Shown here: piece after piece, positions 50,401-53,446 of the stretch
How positions within the stretch are numbered: the first letter of the stretch is position 1
Layout: each line of letters opens with the position of its first letter
Assembly: GCF_000242455.2 (NCBI RefSeq)
Contig: NC_019892.1
Span: 5,900,744-5,964,743, forward strand
Direction: 5' to 3'
Origin: Singulisphaera acidiphila DSM 18658
GTDB taxonomy: Bacteria; Planctomycetota; Planctomycetia; Isosphaerales; Isosphaeraceae
DNA length: 64,000 nt
The notes under the pieces: generated by a model
Database searches by the model: none
The model's input: only the letters and a program-made list of their open reading frames with translations
What the model was told of the DNA's origin: nothing
Position numbers and translations under genes: made by a program

Positions 50401-51383
50401 GCACTCTCGTGGAGATGGATAGCACCAGTGGACTGGACTTGATCGGCGCCGGGGCCTACGGCTTGACTACAGGAGGCAAGGCGGTCGTCAATGGAGCCAC
50501 GACAGCCGCACGCTCTACCTTCACCTTGGGAATCAAGGGAGATCGCTGGGAACTGATCCCCGTAACGGACTACGACCGTGCCAATGGCTACGACCTCTCC
50601 GCTGGCGTTGCCCAGGGAGGGTTCGATGTCTTGATATCGGTAGGCACTGGTGGCGCAGCTTCGGCCTTGGCCAAGGGAGGGAAGATCTCTCGAACAGCCA
50701 GTGGCGTCCTGGTGTTGTTCGATGCCTCCCAGAACGCCGTTGGTGTGGCAATGGCCGCCGATGACATGTCGAAAAACGGCATGACGCGTGCTAACATGCT
50801 TCAGGCCGTGGCGAACGGTGCGGGTCTTGCAGCAAGTCCCGTTCCCAAGGCGGCGTTCGATGCATCAGCTGATGCGGCCAAGAACGCTGCTAAAGGGACT
50901 AAGCTCGCTTCCGCAGGTGGGGCTCTTGATGACTTTGGCAAGGAGTTTGTAAAACGGATTGTACCTGCTCCAAGCGGAGTAGGTGGTCTGATTTCCTCGC
51001 TCAAAGGGCATATTCCTGATGCGGCGAAGTGGATAAAGAACGGTGGCAGGGTCATTAATCATCCCGACGGATCGATCACTTACATCAAGAACGGCATTTC
51101 CATTGTGTACAATTCGCTTGGTTATCCGAATTTCTCAAAGTATCTTTACCAGGGCGCAGAAGGCTTGAATGAAGTCAGAATTACCCTGGCGAGCCAAGGA
51201 TCAAAAGCGACGAGGCATCGTCTTGATCAAGCTGCGGCAAATTTGGCAGCCGGCTTTACTAAAACTCCGGCCAATTTTATTTGGCATCACAACCAGGATT
51301 TAGGCCTCATGCAACTGGTGGATGAAAAGGTCCACTCGCAGTTTTGGCACAGCGGCGGCATGTCGTTGAACAGGAACAGGTAA
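23499..51383 (+). CDS. Giant surface protein with C-terminal WHH nuclease: polymorphic toxin
   Basis: 9,294 residues in one frame. Domains in order: basic N-terminus and 'LQFEELERVVLLS' at 29-41, as on many planctomycete extracellular proteins; parallel beta-helix repeats, 42 to about 790 (G-N-x-I-G-G-T, R-N-V-I-S-G-N, V-A-G-N-F-I-G-T-D); a linker with N-R-L-Q-N-K-P-V-L; about 65 fibronectin type III domains, 903-6922; seven cadherin-like repeats, 6925-7585 (N-D-x-D-A-x-x-D-P-L, H-G-T-L-x-L-N); Gly/Tyr octapeptides, 7683-7753; a Ser/Thr-rich tract to about 8884; a pretoxin-like hydrophobic Gly/Ala segment, 8934-9131; and a tip ending WHHNQDLGLMQLV...VH...FWHSGG. W9262-H9263-H9264 with the later His residues fits the WHH family of HNH/EndoVII nucleases. 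The next gene encodes a SUKH immunity protein. Export route is not visible. Confidence 0.9.
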   Translation: MGSRRDRFRWFEGKSRRRHKSPRHRVHRLQFEELERVVLLSTFMVTNTSGSGTGSLAQAIADANNAGGGEIDFNIGSGGFQVIVSPGFEITAPIFINGGSQPNPTSASSPLIKIQGPADGRGTGFRLGAGASGSILAGLFVTDFYTGIEVNSSGNTIGGTSAQDRNVLSGNAFGVRLAGAGASSNVVAGNFIGTDVTGTAALPNLYYGVFIASGASGNTIGGTAAGARNVISGNGNYGVTIRDTGSTGNVVAGNFIGTDATGTVALPNLYYGVVIDTRASGNTIGGTASGARNVISGNREYGIIIRDTGTTRNAVTGNFIGTDVTGSRPLGNPSIGVVISSGASGNTIGGTTAAARNVINGARYGVALLYGVGNDNNVVQGNYIGTDVSGAVALGNSYGVLIGGNSSGNLIGGTTPGSGNVISGNSTNGVMITDAGTTGNVVAGNFIGTDATGTVALPNLYSGVFIGVGASGNVIGGTTTGARNVISGNREHGVFIRDTGTTGNVVAGNFIGTDATGAVALPNFYYGVVIDNKASGNTVGGTASGARNVISGNNNYGVIIRNIGTTGNVVAGNFIGTDVTGSRLLGNSSIGVVISSGASGNTIGGTTAAARNVIDGAQYGIALLYGVGNDNNVVQGNYIGTDVSGTVALGNSYGVLIGGNSSGNLIGGTTPGSGNVISGNSSYGIMISDTGTTGNVIAGNFIGTNNSGLGAVGETPYGVVVSNGASGNTIGGTTAGAGNIIANTKFAAIVIGLGVSDPATGNRILGNSIFGAGGLGIDLANNGVTANTPGGPHSGPNRLQNKPVLTTAGSTSTATVIQGTLNSTPNATFRIEFFANPTADPSGHGPGRTYLGFWNVTTDGSGNAAFTARVPLSSGFLSATATDSDGNTSEFAQNVSVGLLPGQPALTSATAFWNMTVALSWIDVAGATGYRIERSANDNGVWTVAGTVGAGVTTFTDTGLLGAPLHAYRIFATNAVGDSDVSIPWRVVTANPTPLNLTATTASNDRINLAWTDVSTNELGFTIERSTNGIDFTQIGTVSANETTYIASGLTVGTNFQFRVRAYKTGETSAYSNIANASTTATIPNAPVNLVVTTLSSNQLNLSWLDTSDNEQGYKIERSTDGVNFVQVGSASMNATTYADSNLTAGVAYTYRVRGYNAAGDSSFTNTATGTTLLLNHPANLSAAIISSSRIDLSWGDYSNNETGFKVEQSLDGVDFTEIGTAAAGPNSYGATVGYQATGLAAGTVYVFRVRATNAQGDSTYSNVIVARTSTVPAAPTGLKATAGGNARINLAWIDNSTNEQGFKIEQSTDGVNYTQIATVGANQTTYAVTDLTPGTTYSFRVRAYNGDDSPPTSTVSATTTTVVPEAPYGFSSVPVSSTQINLTWVSEANETQGFAVERSTDGVNFTQIATVQFFTRTYQATGLAAETTYTFRIRAYNATGNYSLASETTTATTPATLPAAPTGLTATAISNRQVDLTWTGNAINAQYYAIERSTDGITFSPIDSVGANQTTYRAPNLTPATTYYFRVRATNFAGYSGYTAPATAITLSVSDPTALRLNSTSPTQVTLSWSSNTTGELGTKIERSTDGVNFTLVGTVSSPGATSYSDSTVAAGTTYSYRVWTYTSTISSGYSNTETVITLAVMPPASLSGTVVSSSRIDLAWIDYSTNETGFKVERSTDGVNFTEVGIAPASPGSGYAVSYQATGLAAGTIYFFRVRAYNALGNSTYSNVLTQRAGTPPAAPTNLTATPSSETRINLAWTDLSTNEQGFKIERSTDGVNFTQIATVGANQTAYPVTTGLTPGTTYSFRVRAYNGDDSAYSNTISSTTFATTLPTAPTAPANLTVTANSSSQLALTWLDTSDNEQGFKIERSTDGVNFTQVNTLSANATSYVDSSNLTPGTTYYYRVRAYNAGGDSNYSGTVSRATLLLNAPASLTASVVSSSRIDLAWIDYSTNETGFKVERSTDGVNFTEVGIAPASSGSGYAVGYQATGLAAGTIYFFRVRAYNALGDSAYSNVITARTSTVPTAPTNLTATAGGNDRINLAWTDLSTNEQGFKIERSTDGVNFTQIATVGANQTAYTVVTGLTPGTTYSFRVRAYNGDDSAYSNTATAATATIVPAAPINPTATAVSNIQINLTWIDNSDNKIGYKVERSTDGVNFTEIATVASTWSSPVTYQAIGLVPATNYTFRIRAYNAAGNSAASSTVSATTAGYPVMPTGLTATATLGTTIQVSWQDVGNETGYKLERSPNGSSNWTLIVELGADVTSYTNSGLTEYTTYYYRVLASNAAGNSPYSSFVSATTPLAAPDNVVVTVVSGGQINLTWTDRSSLETNYLIEQSLNGTTGWTQVVSLAANTTSFTATGPFVGSTSYYYRIRAYSYFIGYSAYSEVVSVTTPAFPNAPTGVTATASTLVDGTITLAWTDVANETGYRIERSGDGLTGWTPVGTVPADSTSFPNVGLAEYTRYYYRIVATNSAGDSAPSAPVSSLTPLAMPGSVAAAVVSGERIDLSWTDRSSLETSYLIEQSLNGTTGWSQVGTAAANAVSFAASGPFGGSTTYFFRVRAYSNLLNSYSPYSAVKSATTPAFPTRPNSLTATATAEGTIALAWADATGETGYRIERSLNGTSGWTQVGTAAANATSYTDSGLPENTLYSYRVIATNAAGDSASSASANTVSLLATPGSVTATVISSTRIDLTWTDRSSAESSYQIEQSLDGVTGWSSVGTASANATSFSLTGSFDGSTAYHFRIRASRLGEAPTYLANTSGYSATASGTTPAFPNAPLSVTATATAEGTITLVWGDTTNETGYRIERSVNGSTGWTQVGTAAANATRFNDAGLPENTRYYYRVIAANAAGDSAPSAAANALTLLAAPGSVVATFVSSTRIDLTWIDRSSAESSYQIEQSLDGVTGWSFVDTASANATSFSVPGPFDESTTYYFRVRAYSYSAGYSASPDAASVTTPAFPSQPTNVRATATAEGTITLNWASTPNGNGYRIERSVNGSTGWTPVGTASANATSYVNTGLPENTLYYYRVIATNAAGNSAPSDRVNAMTPLAMPGSVVATVVSGGQINLTWIDRSSAEAGYIIEQSLNETTGWSQVGVLAANATSFSAPGPFDGSTTYYFRIRAYDYWVSYSASPPSVVVTTPAFPSRPASMTATASAEGTITLSWAATLNVTGYRIERSLNGSTGWTQVGTVAANVTSYNDAGLPENTRYYYRVTATNAAGDSAPGTVASAITYLATPGSVVATVVSGGQIDLTWIDRSSAESSYYIEQSLNETTGWLQVGTASANATSFSVPGPFDGSTTYYFRIRAYSNVTGNSASFTAVTVTTPAFPSRPASVTATASAEGTITLGWTATPNVTGYRIERSLNGSTGWTQVGTASASATSYNDAGLPEYTSYSYRVIATNVVGNSAPSATVNATTLLATPDRVTATFVSNTRIDLTWIDRSSAESSYQIEQSLDGVTGWSSVGTASANATSFSVPGPFNGSTTYHFRVRAYSYWAGSSAAPTPATVTTPAFPSRPASVTATASAEGTITLGWTATPNVTGYRIERSVNGSTGWTPVGTASANATSYNDVGLPEYTSYSYRVIATNAAGDSVPSATVNATTLLAAPSSVTATFVSSTRIDLTWIDRSSAESGYQIEQSSDGSTGWTPVGTAAANATNFAVSGAFNGSTTYHFRIRASNGSSFSGYSTSASVVTPAVPSRPLNLTATATAEGAITLVWGDVAGVIAYRIERSTNGSSDWAQAGTAAANATSFTDTGLPEYTRYYYRAIATNAAGDSAPSVVVNLYTRLNTPDGLTATAISRSRIDITWFDRSSAESSYLIEQSLDGVTGWSQVGTASANATSFAAPGPFLGATTYYFRVRASGSLGFSGYSTPISMTTPAFPNTPAGVTATATEGTITLAWTDVANVTGYRIERSATSTGGWAPLGTTVAGVTSYTDTERSENLRFYYRVVAINAAGISFPSTTVNAMVPLATPGSFTATVVSGGQINLSWTDRSSAETGYIIEQSLTGVTGWTQVGTTGANATSFSASGPFLGATTYYFRVRAYNSSTANSSVNSSVFPLTTPAFPSQPTSVRATATAEGTITLVWDDTTNETGYRIERSVNGSTGWTQVGTAAANVTSYVNTGLPKSTRYYYRVIATNAAGDSAPSATANAVTPPATPGSVVATFVSSTRIDLTWTDHSSAESSYQIEQSLDGVTDWRPVGSASANATSFSVPGPFDGSTTYYFRIQAYTIWGSSIPTLVPASVTTPAFPSRPTGVTATASAEGTITLGWTATPNVTGYRIERSLNGSTGWTQVGTASASATSYNDAGLPENTRYSYRVTATNAAGDSAPSTVASAITYLATPGSVVATVVSGGQINLTWIDRSSAETGYYIEQSLNETTGWSQVGTASANATSFSVPGPFDGSTTYYFRIRAYSNVTGNSASFTAVTVTMPAFPSRPASVMATASAEGTITLGWTATPNVTGYRIERSLNGSTGWTPVGTASANATSYNDAGLPENTRYSYRVTATNAAGDSAPSTVASAITYLATPGSVVATVVSGGQIDLTWIDRSSAESSYIIEQSLDGVTGWSSVGTASANATSFSAPGPFDGSTTYYFRIRAYSNVTGNSASFTAVTVTTPAFPSRPASVTATASAEGTITLRWAATLNVTGYRIERSVNGSTGWTLVDTVAANAISYNDVGLPENTRYYYRVIATNAAGESAPSASANTVSLLATPGSVTATVISSTRIDLTWIDRSSAETGYYIEQSLNETTGWSQVGTAAANATSFAVPGPFDGSTTYYFRIRAYSVSVYSVPTSVTTPAFPSRPLGVTATASAEGTITLGWTATPNVTGYRIERSLNGSTGWTPVGTASANATSYNDAGLPENTRYYYRVTATNVVGDSASSTAAYATTLLAAPVNVVAAFVSSTQINLTWIDRSSAESSYQIEQSMDGVGGWSSVGSASANATSFAVPGPFDGSTTYYFRIRAYSVSLYSVPTSVTTPAFPSRPTGVTATAAEGTITLAWTDVANVTGYRIERSATSTGGWAPLGTTVAGVTSYTDTERSENLRFYYRVVAINAAGISIPSDTVNAMVPLATPGSFTATVVSGGQINLSWTDRSSAETGYIIEQSLDGVTGWTQTGTTGANATSFSASGPFLGATTYYFRVRAYNFSPVNSSVNSSVFPLTTPAFPSQPTSVRATATVEGTITLVWDDTTNETGYRIERSVNGSTGWTQVGTASANATSYNDAGLPENTRYYYRVIAANAAGDSAPSSAVNALTLLATPGSFTATFVSGTQIDLTWTDRSSVESSYIIEQSLDGVTGWSSVGTASANATNFSLPGPFNGSTTYHFRVRAYNNNPAVYSASPTPAFVTTPAFPSRPTSLIVTIPADGTITLTWAAANATGYRIERSGDGISGWTQVGTVAANVTSYNEAGLPESTRYSYRVIATNAMGASASSPVINAVIPPAAPGSVTATVVSGGQVNLTWTDRSVAESSYVIEQSLNGTTWTSIGSTAANATSFSASGPFVGSTTYYFRVRAYSNTTGYSVSPTPVLVTTPGFPSRLNLPTATASAEGTITLTWADAANETGYRIERSLNGSTGWTQIGTTGAGVTIYNDTGLPENTRYYYRVTATNAAGDSAPSTAANAITLLATPGSVVATVVSGGQIDLTWTDRSSAESGYQIEQSLDGVTGWSLVGTAAANATSFSLPGPFAGSTVYYFRVRANYLSAYSSPTPVTTSAFPTRPTGVTTATTEGTITLTWAVTSNGDSYRIERSLNDTTGWTSIGTTPAGTTSYTDSSLPESTRYSYRVIATNAAGDSAPSASVNAITRPKAPNNLALTVVSGSRIDLTWTARSSSEVFYYVEQSLDGATGWTQIGTTAIAATNFLASGPFDGSTTYYFRVRAYSYFANYSAYSASMSATTPAFPSRPAGATATASDGKITLTWSDVANVTGYRIERSGDGTTGWTQVGIVPANSTSYINSGLPENTRYYYRIFATNAIAASAPSVTINAIVPLATPDGLTAVFVSGGRIDLAWTDRSSVESGYQIEQSLNGTTGWTSIGTAAANATSFSAPGPFLSATTYFFRVRASNSSGTSAYTAPASATTSAIPSRPLSVTATVTADGTISLAWAAATDEVSYRIERSTNSTTGWTTVGVTAAAATSYPNTGLSENTSYYYRVVATNAAGESAPSAVVNALTRPNTPDGLTAVGVSSRRIDLTWIDRSSAESGYVLEQSLNGTTGWTSIGSTVANITSFLAPGPFNGSTTYFFRVRASNSTMYSTSASVTTPAFPNAPTDVTATAAEGTITLAWADVANVTGYRIERSTSPTSGWALLGTTGSGITSYADTERSENLRFYYRVVAINAVGESAPSTSVNAVTLLVAPGSVAAAFVSGGQINLTWTDRSSAELSYLIEQSPDGVTGWVQVGTAAANATSFAAPGPFLGATAYSFRVRAYSNSLGANYSAYSTASSLTTPAFPSRPTGLTATASALAEGSIDLVWIDASGETSYRIERSMNGTSGWTQVGTAVADATGWTDSGLPENTRYYYRVIATNAAGDSAPSVPANGLTKLATPLNLTVTFVAGNRIDLTWTDRSSVESGYYIEQSLDGATGWIQVGAVAANSTSFSAVGPFLGTSAYHFRVRAYATSTANYSAYSMASSLTTPAFPSRPTGVTATASAEGTINLTWIDASDGTGYRIERSLNSTAGWTQVGTAAADATGWTDSNLIENTRYYYRVIAVNADGDSAPSITANGLTKLAAPVSLTIAFVFGNRIDLTWIDRSSDESGYYIEQSLDGETEWTQVGTAAANATSYSASGPFDALTAYHFRVRAYSSASYPNYASNESAYSNSVTLTTPAFPDVPTGLVASLASASSIAIAWSDVANADGYRVERSLNGTSGWTQVGTTAAGVTRFINPGLSVNVRYYYRIIAANAAGDSAPSVVVSLLVRNLLAYDDAYSIGHDRTLTRTAASGVLANDVDANGAPLTAILVDGVSHGTLTLNPNGSFTYIPAPGYSGTDSFTYRANNGSIDSAVAVVTIQVTQSAPVAVDDVYTVAHGRTLVVTTRGVLYNDTDADDDPLFATLITDVEHGTLTLNPDGTFTYLPNAGFTGTDSFIYQVSDGLDVGNQAKVTIRVTQTAPVAVDDVYRVGHDRTLTVTTGGVLFNDRDAENDPLTAILVTNVQHGTLVLNANGTFTYTPNAGYSGIDRFTYQASDGLLTSNTATVTITVSDTAPVARNDAYSVRHDRTLTVTSGGVLFNDTDAEDDPLTAILVTGVQHGTLTLNANGTFTYTPNAGYSGIDRFTYQASSGTLLSNIATVTITISQTAPVAVIDTYYARSGQTLTVTTGGVLSNDTDAENDPLTAILVTSVQHGTLVLNANGTFTYTPNAGYTGIDRFTYQASDGLLTSNTATVTIVVVNQAIVATDDAYDAIAGFTLTTTAGNNVLANDVSIDGRFFTAVLVTNVQHGTLTLRPDGTFDYVPDAGYTGTDRFTYQADNGSELSNIATVTITVTRQAPVARDDSYSLNKGQSISVTASQGVLVNDYGVYGATLTVVLISNVQRGTLTLQPNGSFTYVPAANYSGTDRFTYQVTDGHSNSSTATVTLYVLPSAPTPTSGTPGYTASGPGLTPSAAANLNTIAPGSPIQGAGFGGLNSIKADAFTAGFHGAEGINANTSGSGGLTWAAGDPSYDPATDTLQLSAGATIYRYGYYGYGLGGYYGYGLGGYYGYGLGGYYGYGLGGYPGYGLGGYYGGIYGGYVGLVGYYGYYGYYGYLGYAESGTSSDTGSNDTTTWSHTYSVSSSSSAGGYSYSASYEATETIAYTVGANSYSTNRTWSWERASSGDWQGNSSFSESSQFSTNTVNTSSLSSGPNSNDSVNASTRTGTYEASGQVSPESSSWSSSSSESVTSSSTQALTQTTSTANQSTTTSSHTNAASEYSIAAESSYSYTKEAGASLSLSLRHSDSGTTESRTETQTSLTYQTATGRGSELINSATNASSQFSSSSSSSSTSTPTGFTGTGERSGSNSGSSGAVNTIRGQYTFSTSSGNPGSGNGSTTDGVVEYLRANSSTFNYTNANSGSSEATSAGVSSTGTASHTDSGERSATFALLGNDTFTGVSTDPQSGEVSNSTGSENFFQNSGSSDKFTNTASGTVTYDGRGKSTLSKKSKQNTDGTTSAAFGVSGAIDTTRVVTDPAAGSIDSTKATEQYSRGASSEQSFEDRITRNTEDGVSSTTTHHLDSGTDATDSVNQIEERTRWLVIDPQTGDVSRATYVQNNLYQSSATDEFTNRKTDTSITSGGQTNRSTNSTHTESGIKTSSYDEQGNASFSWRPSDGLSESSGSSTSSSYESTSDEYDQEATETVTVTGSVTVRESYEIASGSNSETSSRHDTDFTLGSSADGATYSKTKADTTEWNSHGEYRDESTATETLSGSVTTSTRSINSSESGSDSESYSTQNSNWSSQPLGGGGRALASNSESIQETFSSQYSKELATTESKAAGVASSTTSVAYSGSDSGTIVSQGTQSASGEMNGGTNSTFKSFSDRESSSNQYSNESVTSQTNMGGVISASRALTSINNGMESWSHHEQGSNSLVYPWYEFTLDNTTNESSVKQFSGRIDSSLTDQAGLTNGTTSTRTSETETNSSNISQSGGFWQQAAADNGMAESIGTFAIVENSGRTRTLVDLDVSNEAAGVVNRNRSQTLHETGFNSLSQSDQGANTYSGISHADETYKGSGSFSETSSQAGSFTFHETSNLSFDASGNPSGTVQSTLDETATWSGGRDHTESLGIEGVAVDSVIVSVDGSGTQVGHQIRSMVLTSGLADILDSMILQTLATETYSASNTESSFTETTTNNSTVTSQMDGPPGSSITQTVTGGPVTTQSGTPTAVLAAAREADALGGGTRDVLAMLMNLISQAYGNSGEGESSLLTESVSNGNPAGFSLRGMGTMALDVSSDSTQGSSSQGGVWNWIVGTVSYVATKADQAVGVAGNLVLTGTLVEMDSTSGLDLIGAGAYGLTTGGKAVVNGATTAARSTFTLGIKGDRWELIPVTDYDRANGYDLSAGVAQGGFDVLISVGTGGAASALAKGGKISRTASGVLVLFDASQNAVGVAMAADDMSKNGMTRANMLQAVANGAGLAASPVPKAAFDASADAAKNAAKGTKLASAGGALDDFGKEFVKRIVPAPSGVGGLISSLKGHIPDAAKWIKNGGRVINHPDGSITYIKNGISIVYNSLGYPNFSKYLYQGAEGLNEVRITLASQGSKATRHRLDQAAANLAAGFTKTPANFIWHHNQDLGLMQLVDEKVHSQFWHSGGMSLNRNR
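23619..25870 (+). repeat. Beta-helix repeat block of the giant gene
   Basis: Degenerate repeats of about 180-190 bp encode units containing GNTIGGT, RNVISGN, TGNVVAGNFIGTD and YGVVI. Some stretches are near-identical: the segment around 24490-24780 recurs around 25270-25560. These encode a right-handed beta-helix, a fold used for binding glycans or as a stalk base in adhesins. Confidence 0.8.
26205..44265 (+). repeat. Array of about 65 fibronectin type III domains
   Basis: I counted 65 units by hand from the conserved strand 'x-I-x-L-x-W'. The first 15 or so are varied and of one type. From about 30,410 on, two kinds alternate: type B (W-T-D-R-S-S-A-E-S, I-E-Q-S-L, YYFRIRAYS, VTTPAFPSRP) and type A (T-I-T-L-x-W, GYRIERS, NGSTGW, LPENTRYYYRV). 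The AB pair repeats every 560-570 bp for about 25 pairs. Array size may be unstable. Confidence 0.85.
44265..46250 (+). repeat. Seven cadherin-like (Big_9-type) repeats
   Basis: Seven units of about 93 residues, each with A-x-D-D-x-Y, G-V-L-x-N-D, H-G-T-L-x-L, G-T-F-T-Y and D-x-F-T-Y-x-A. Such repeats usually bind calcium and stiffen bacterial adhesins. DNA identity between units 3, 4 and 5 is high (for example the segment near 44990-45060 recurs near 45270 and 45550). Confidence 0.8.
46545..46757 (+). repeat. 24-bp tandem repeat encoding Gly-Tyr octapeptides
   Basis: Five in-frame copies of a 24-bp unit encode G-Y-Y-G-Y-G-L-G (one copy has Pro for Tyr), followed by a 9-bp unit repeated three times encoding G-Y-Y. 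Silent T/C differences between copies show the peptide is under selection. The tract separates the cadherin-like repeats from the Ser/Thr-rich part. Confidence 0.9.
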
Positions 51384-51397
51384 AGGGAGATTATCCA

Positions 51398-51841
51398 ATG
51401 GAGATCACGGAACGGATTAGCACGGGCGGAGCATCCGAGGACGATATTCGCTCGCTCGAACGCAGAATTGGTGTGGACCTTCCAGTAGATTACCGCACCT
51501 TTCTCGCGAAGGAAAACGGTGGACGTCCTAGGCCCACTGCCTTTGAGGGGCCGAATGGAGATGGGTCCGTTGTCCACTTCTTTTTCACGCTTGACCCCAA
51601 TGCCTCCCACTATCGCTTGCATGAGAAAATTGACACTTATGCCGGAAGGATTCCGGAAGGATTGCTGCCCATCGCTTGCGATGATTTCGGCAATCTCGTT
51701 CTTCTCGATGTCGGAGCAAAGTCTGTAGGCGCGATCTATTTTTGGGACCATGAAGAGGAGAATATGGACGGCGATCCGTTCTGGGACAACATCTCGTTCA
51801 TCTCTGCGTCGTTTGCGGAGTTTGTTGAATCTCTTCATTAA
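51398..51841 (+). CDS. SUKH (SMI1/KNR4) family immunity protein
   Basis: 147 residues from ATG 51398, with AAAGGGAG about seven bases before. It starts 14 bp after the toxin stop and must be co-transcribed. It shows the SUKH pattern: S-L-E-R-R-I-G-V-D-L-P-x-D-Y-R-T-F-L-x-x-x-N-G-G near residues 20-45, L-L-P-I-A-C-D-D-F-G-N-L and I-Y-F-W-D-H-E. SUKH proteins are the commonest immunity partners of nuclease toxins in polymorphic toxin systems, so this one should neutralise the WHH tip. An earlier in-frame ATG at 51344 lies inside the toxin gene and is unlikely. Codon use is more AT-rich than the neighbours. Confidence 0.92.
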   Translation: MEITERISTGGASEDDIRSLERRIGVDLPVDYRTFLAKENGGRPRPTAFEGPNGDGSVVHFFFTLDPNASHYRLHEKIDTYAGRIPEGLLPIACDDFGNLVLLDVGAKSVGAIYFWDHEEENMDGDPFWDNISFISASFAEFVESLH

Positions 51842-51914
51842 GCAGTATTTTTCTGGAAAGGGCACATGTTTGTTGTGCGCCTGAATTGTGCCGAGAGGGG
51901 CATCTCCTAGGGGG

Positions 51915-52118
51915 TGTGGATAAATCCTGGGTAGGCATCGGGAGATGGGTAAGGAGTCGACAGGCGATCCGAAGCTCTTCGGGGACGGTTTCTCCGCCAA
52001 CGCATGACGATTCGCGGCTTTTGACTAGGATTCGGGCTTCGCCATCTTCACTCCTTTGCACAGAGGTCGCCTGTGCGAACTAGCCCAGACAGCCGAGATT
52101 CTCCAGGATTTGTCCACA
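51915..52118. mobile_element. Possible MITE or IS remnant bounded by inverted repeats
   Basis: GGTGTGGATAAATCCTGG on the left and, reversed, GGTGTGGACAAATCCTGG on the right match at 17 of 18 bases, enclosing about 170 bp without an intact gene. A leftward frame inside is not recognisable. It lies between the immunity gene and the ISKra4-type transposase. No target duplication is apparent. Confidence 0.45.
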
Positions 52119-52163
52119 CCGGGGAAAGGGGGGGGTAAGCTTCTTTGAAGTAGGTAGCACTCG

Positions 52164-53429
52164 CTACCCTGCCTTCCTGCCACTGGTCCAGAACGCATCC
52201 CATTGGCCCCGCTCGCTCAGGAACAGGGCGCGGAGATGACACAGGTCATCCGAGCCCTGCTCCCCCCCAGCGCATGCCGGCGCATTTCAGACGCTGGTTG
52301 ACGACCGTCTTGCACGCCGACTCCACCGGGCCGGAGCCGATTTGCCAGCCTTTGGCCACATACCTTGGGTAGTCCATGCGATGAACTTGGTTCGCGAAAT
52401 AGGTCACCGTCCCCTGCCAAACCTGACCGGCACACGGCCGCGCCCTGATCTCCAGGGCGCGCAACTCGTCCAATATCGCTTGGCCCCCCTCATGCTTCAA
52501 CCGGTGCGACCAGCGCTGATGCTGGGCCGTAGCCTCCTCCGTGCCGGCGCCATGCCATGCCTTGGCCAGATCCCCCAAGTGTTCCGAAGCATGGTAGAAA
52601 TCGAGGATCACCGCCTCGACCCGCCCGAAGTTCGTCGTCACCCAGTCCTCCAGGCCGGAACCGCCATCCGACAGAGCGATCCAGCGCTCCGCTCGGTCCA
52701 TACCGACCTCGGCTCCTTGCCGTCGCAGGGGTTCACCCAGGCTGGCCTGGCCGTTCAAGCTGGCCAGGTAGCGGACCTGCAAAGGCGGGCGATTCCCCTG
52801 GGGATTGGCCCAGCGGGCACGCTTCTCTGGGATCGGGTTGTAGAGCATCGCCACCGTGGCCATGCGGCTGTCGGCTTTGGCGGCGTGGGGGCCCTGCTGG
52901 GGGACACTCGTGGCATCGAGTGGCACGTACGCACATGTCTTTCCCTTGGCATCCTTGTGCCAGGCCCAGTCCCGCGCCGGTCCGAAGGTCTCACTCGCCG
53001 CCAGGCGGCGGCCCAGTTCCTTCCCTGCGGCTTCGGTGGTGCGTTGCGCCGTGGCCTCCGAGATCCGCAGTCCCGCCAACCGAGTGAGGACTTCCTCGGC
53101 GGCGTCGGCGAAGCTGACGATCACTCCGGCCAGGCTGACCGCCTGCGCCGCGCCGGGGGTCAGGTCGCCCGCACTCAGGCCCAGCAGGTCATCGCCGGGG
53201 CAAAGGCCCTGATGGCACTGTCGGCAAGGTAATAGGCTCGCCCAAGACGGATCGCCCCCAGGAGACTGAGCAGCCCCTTGGGTCGATAGCCGACGAAGCG
53301 TGCGTCGGCGTGGCAGTGGGGGCAAGTCTGGCTCGACCCTTGGTACCCTTTTTTTGGTTCTCCCGCACTTTTGGTGATCCCATAGCGTAGATAAGTTGTC
53401 ACCTCATTGTGTAAATCCACTTTCCCCAA
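52164..53429 (-). pseudogene. ISKra4-family transposase with two frameshifts
   Basis: The zinc-ribbon N-terminus (TCPHCHADARFVGYRPKGLL to GRAYYL) is in one frame. The body (CRQCHQGLCPGDDLLGLSAG, LDATSVPQQGP, LDFYHASEHLGDLAKAWHG, GWQIGSGPVESACKTVVNQR) is in another; the change is near 53225. A second change in the run of G/C near 52262 returns the C-terminus (RWGEQGSDDLCHLRALFLSE, RGQWDAFW). The DDE-type residues D-F-Y-H and P-V-E-S are present. Frameshift near a homopolymer could be a sequencing error, but two make a decayed gene more likely. Confidence 0.8.
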
Positions 53430-53446
53430 CTCTTTGGAGGCCTTTC

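Noticed and set aside
51287..52000. A 237-codon leftward frame over the immunity gene
   Set aside because: Antisense to the SUKH gene, which has clear family motifs and a ribosome site on the other strand.
52342..53232. A 296-codon rightward frame opposite the ISKra4-type gene
   Set aside because: Antisense shadow of the transposase reading.
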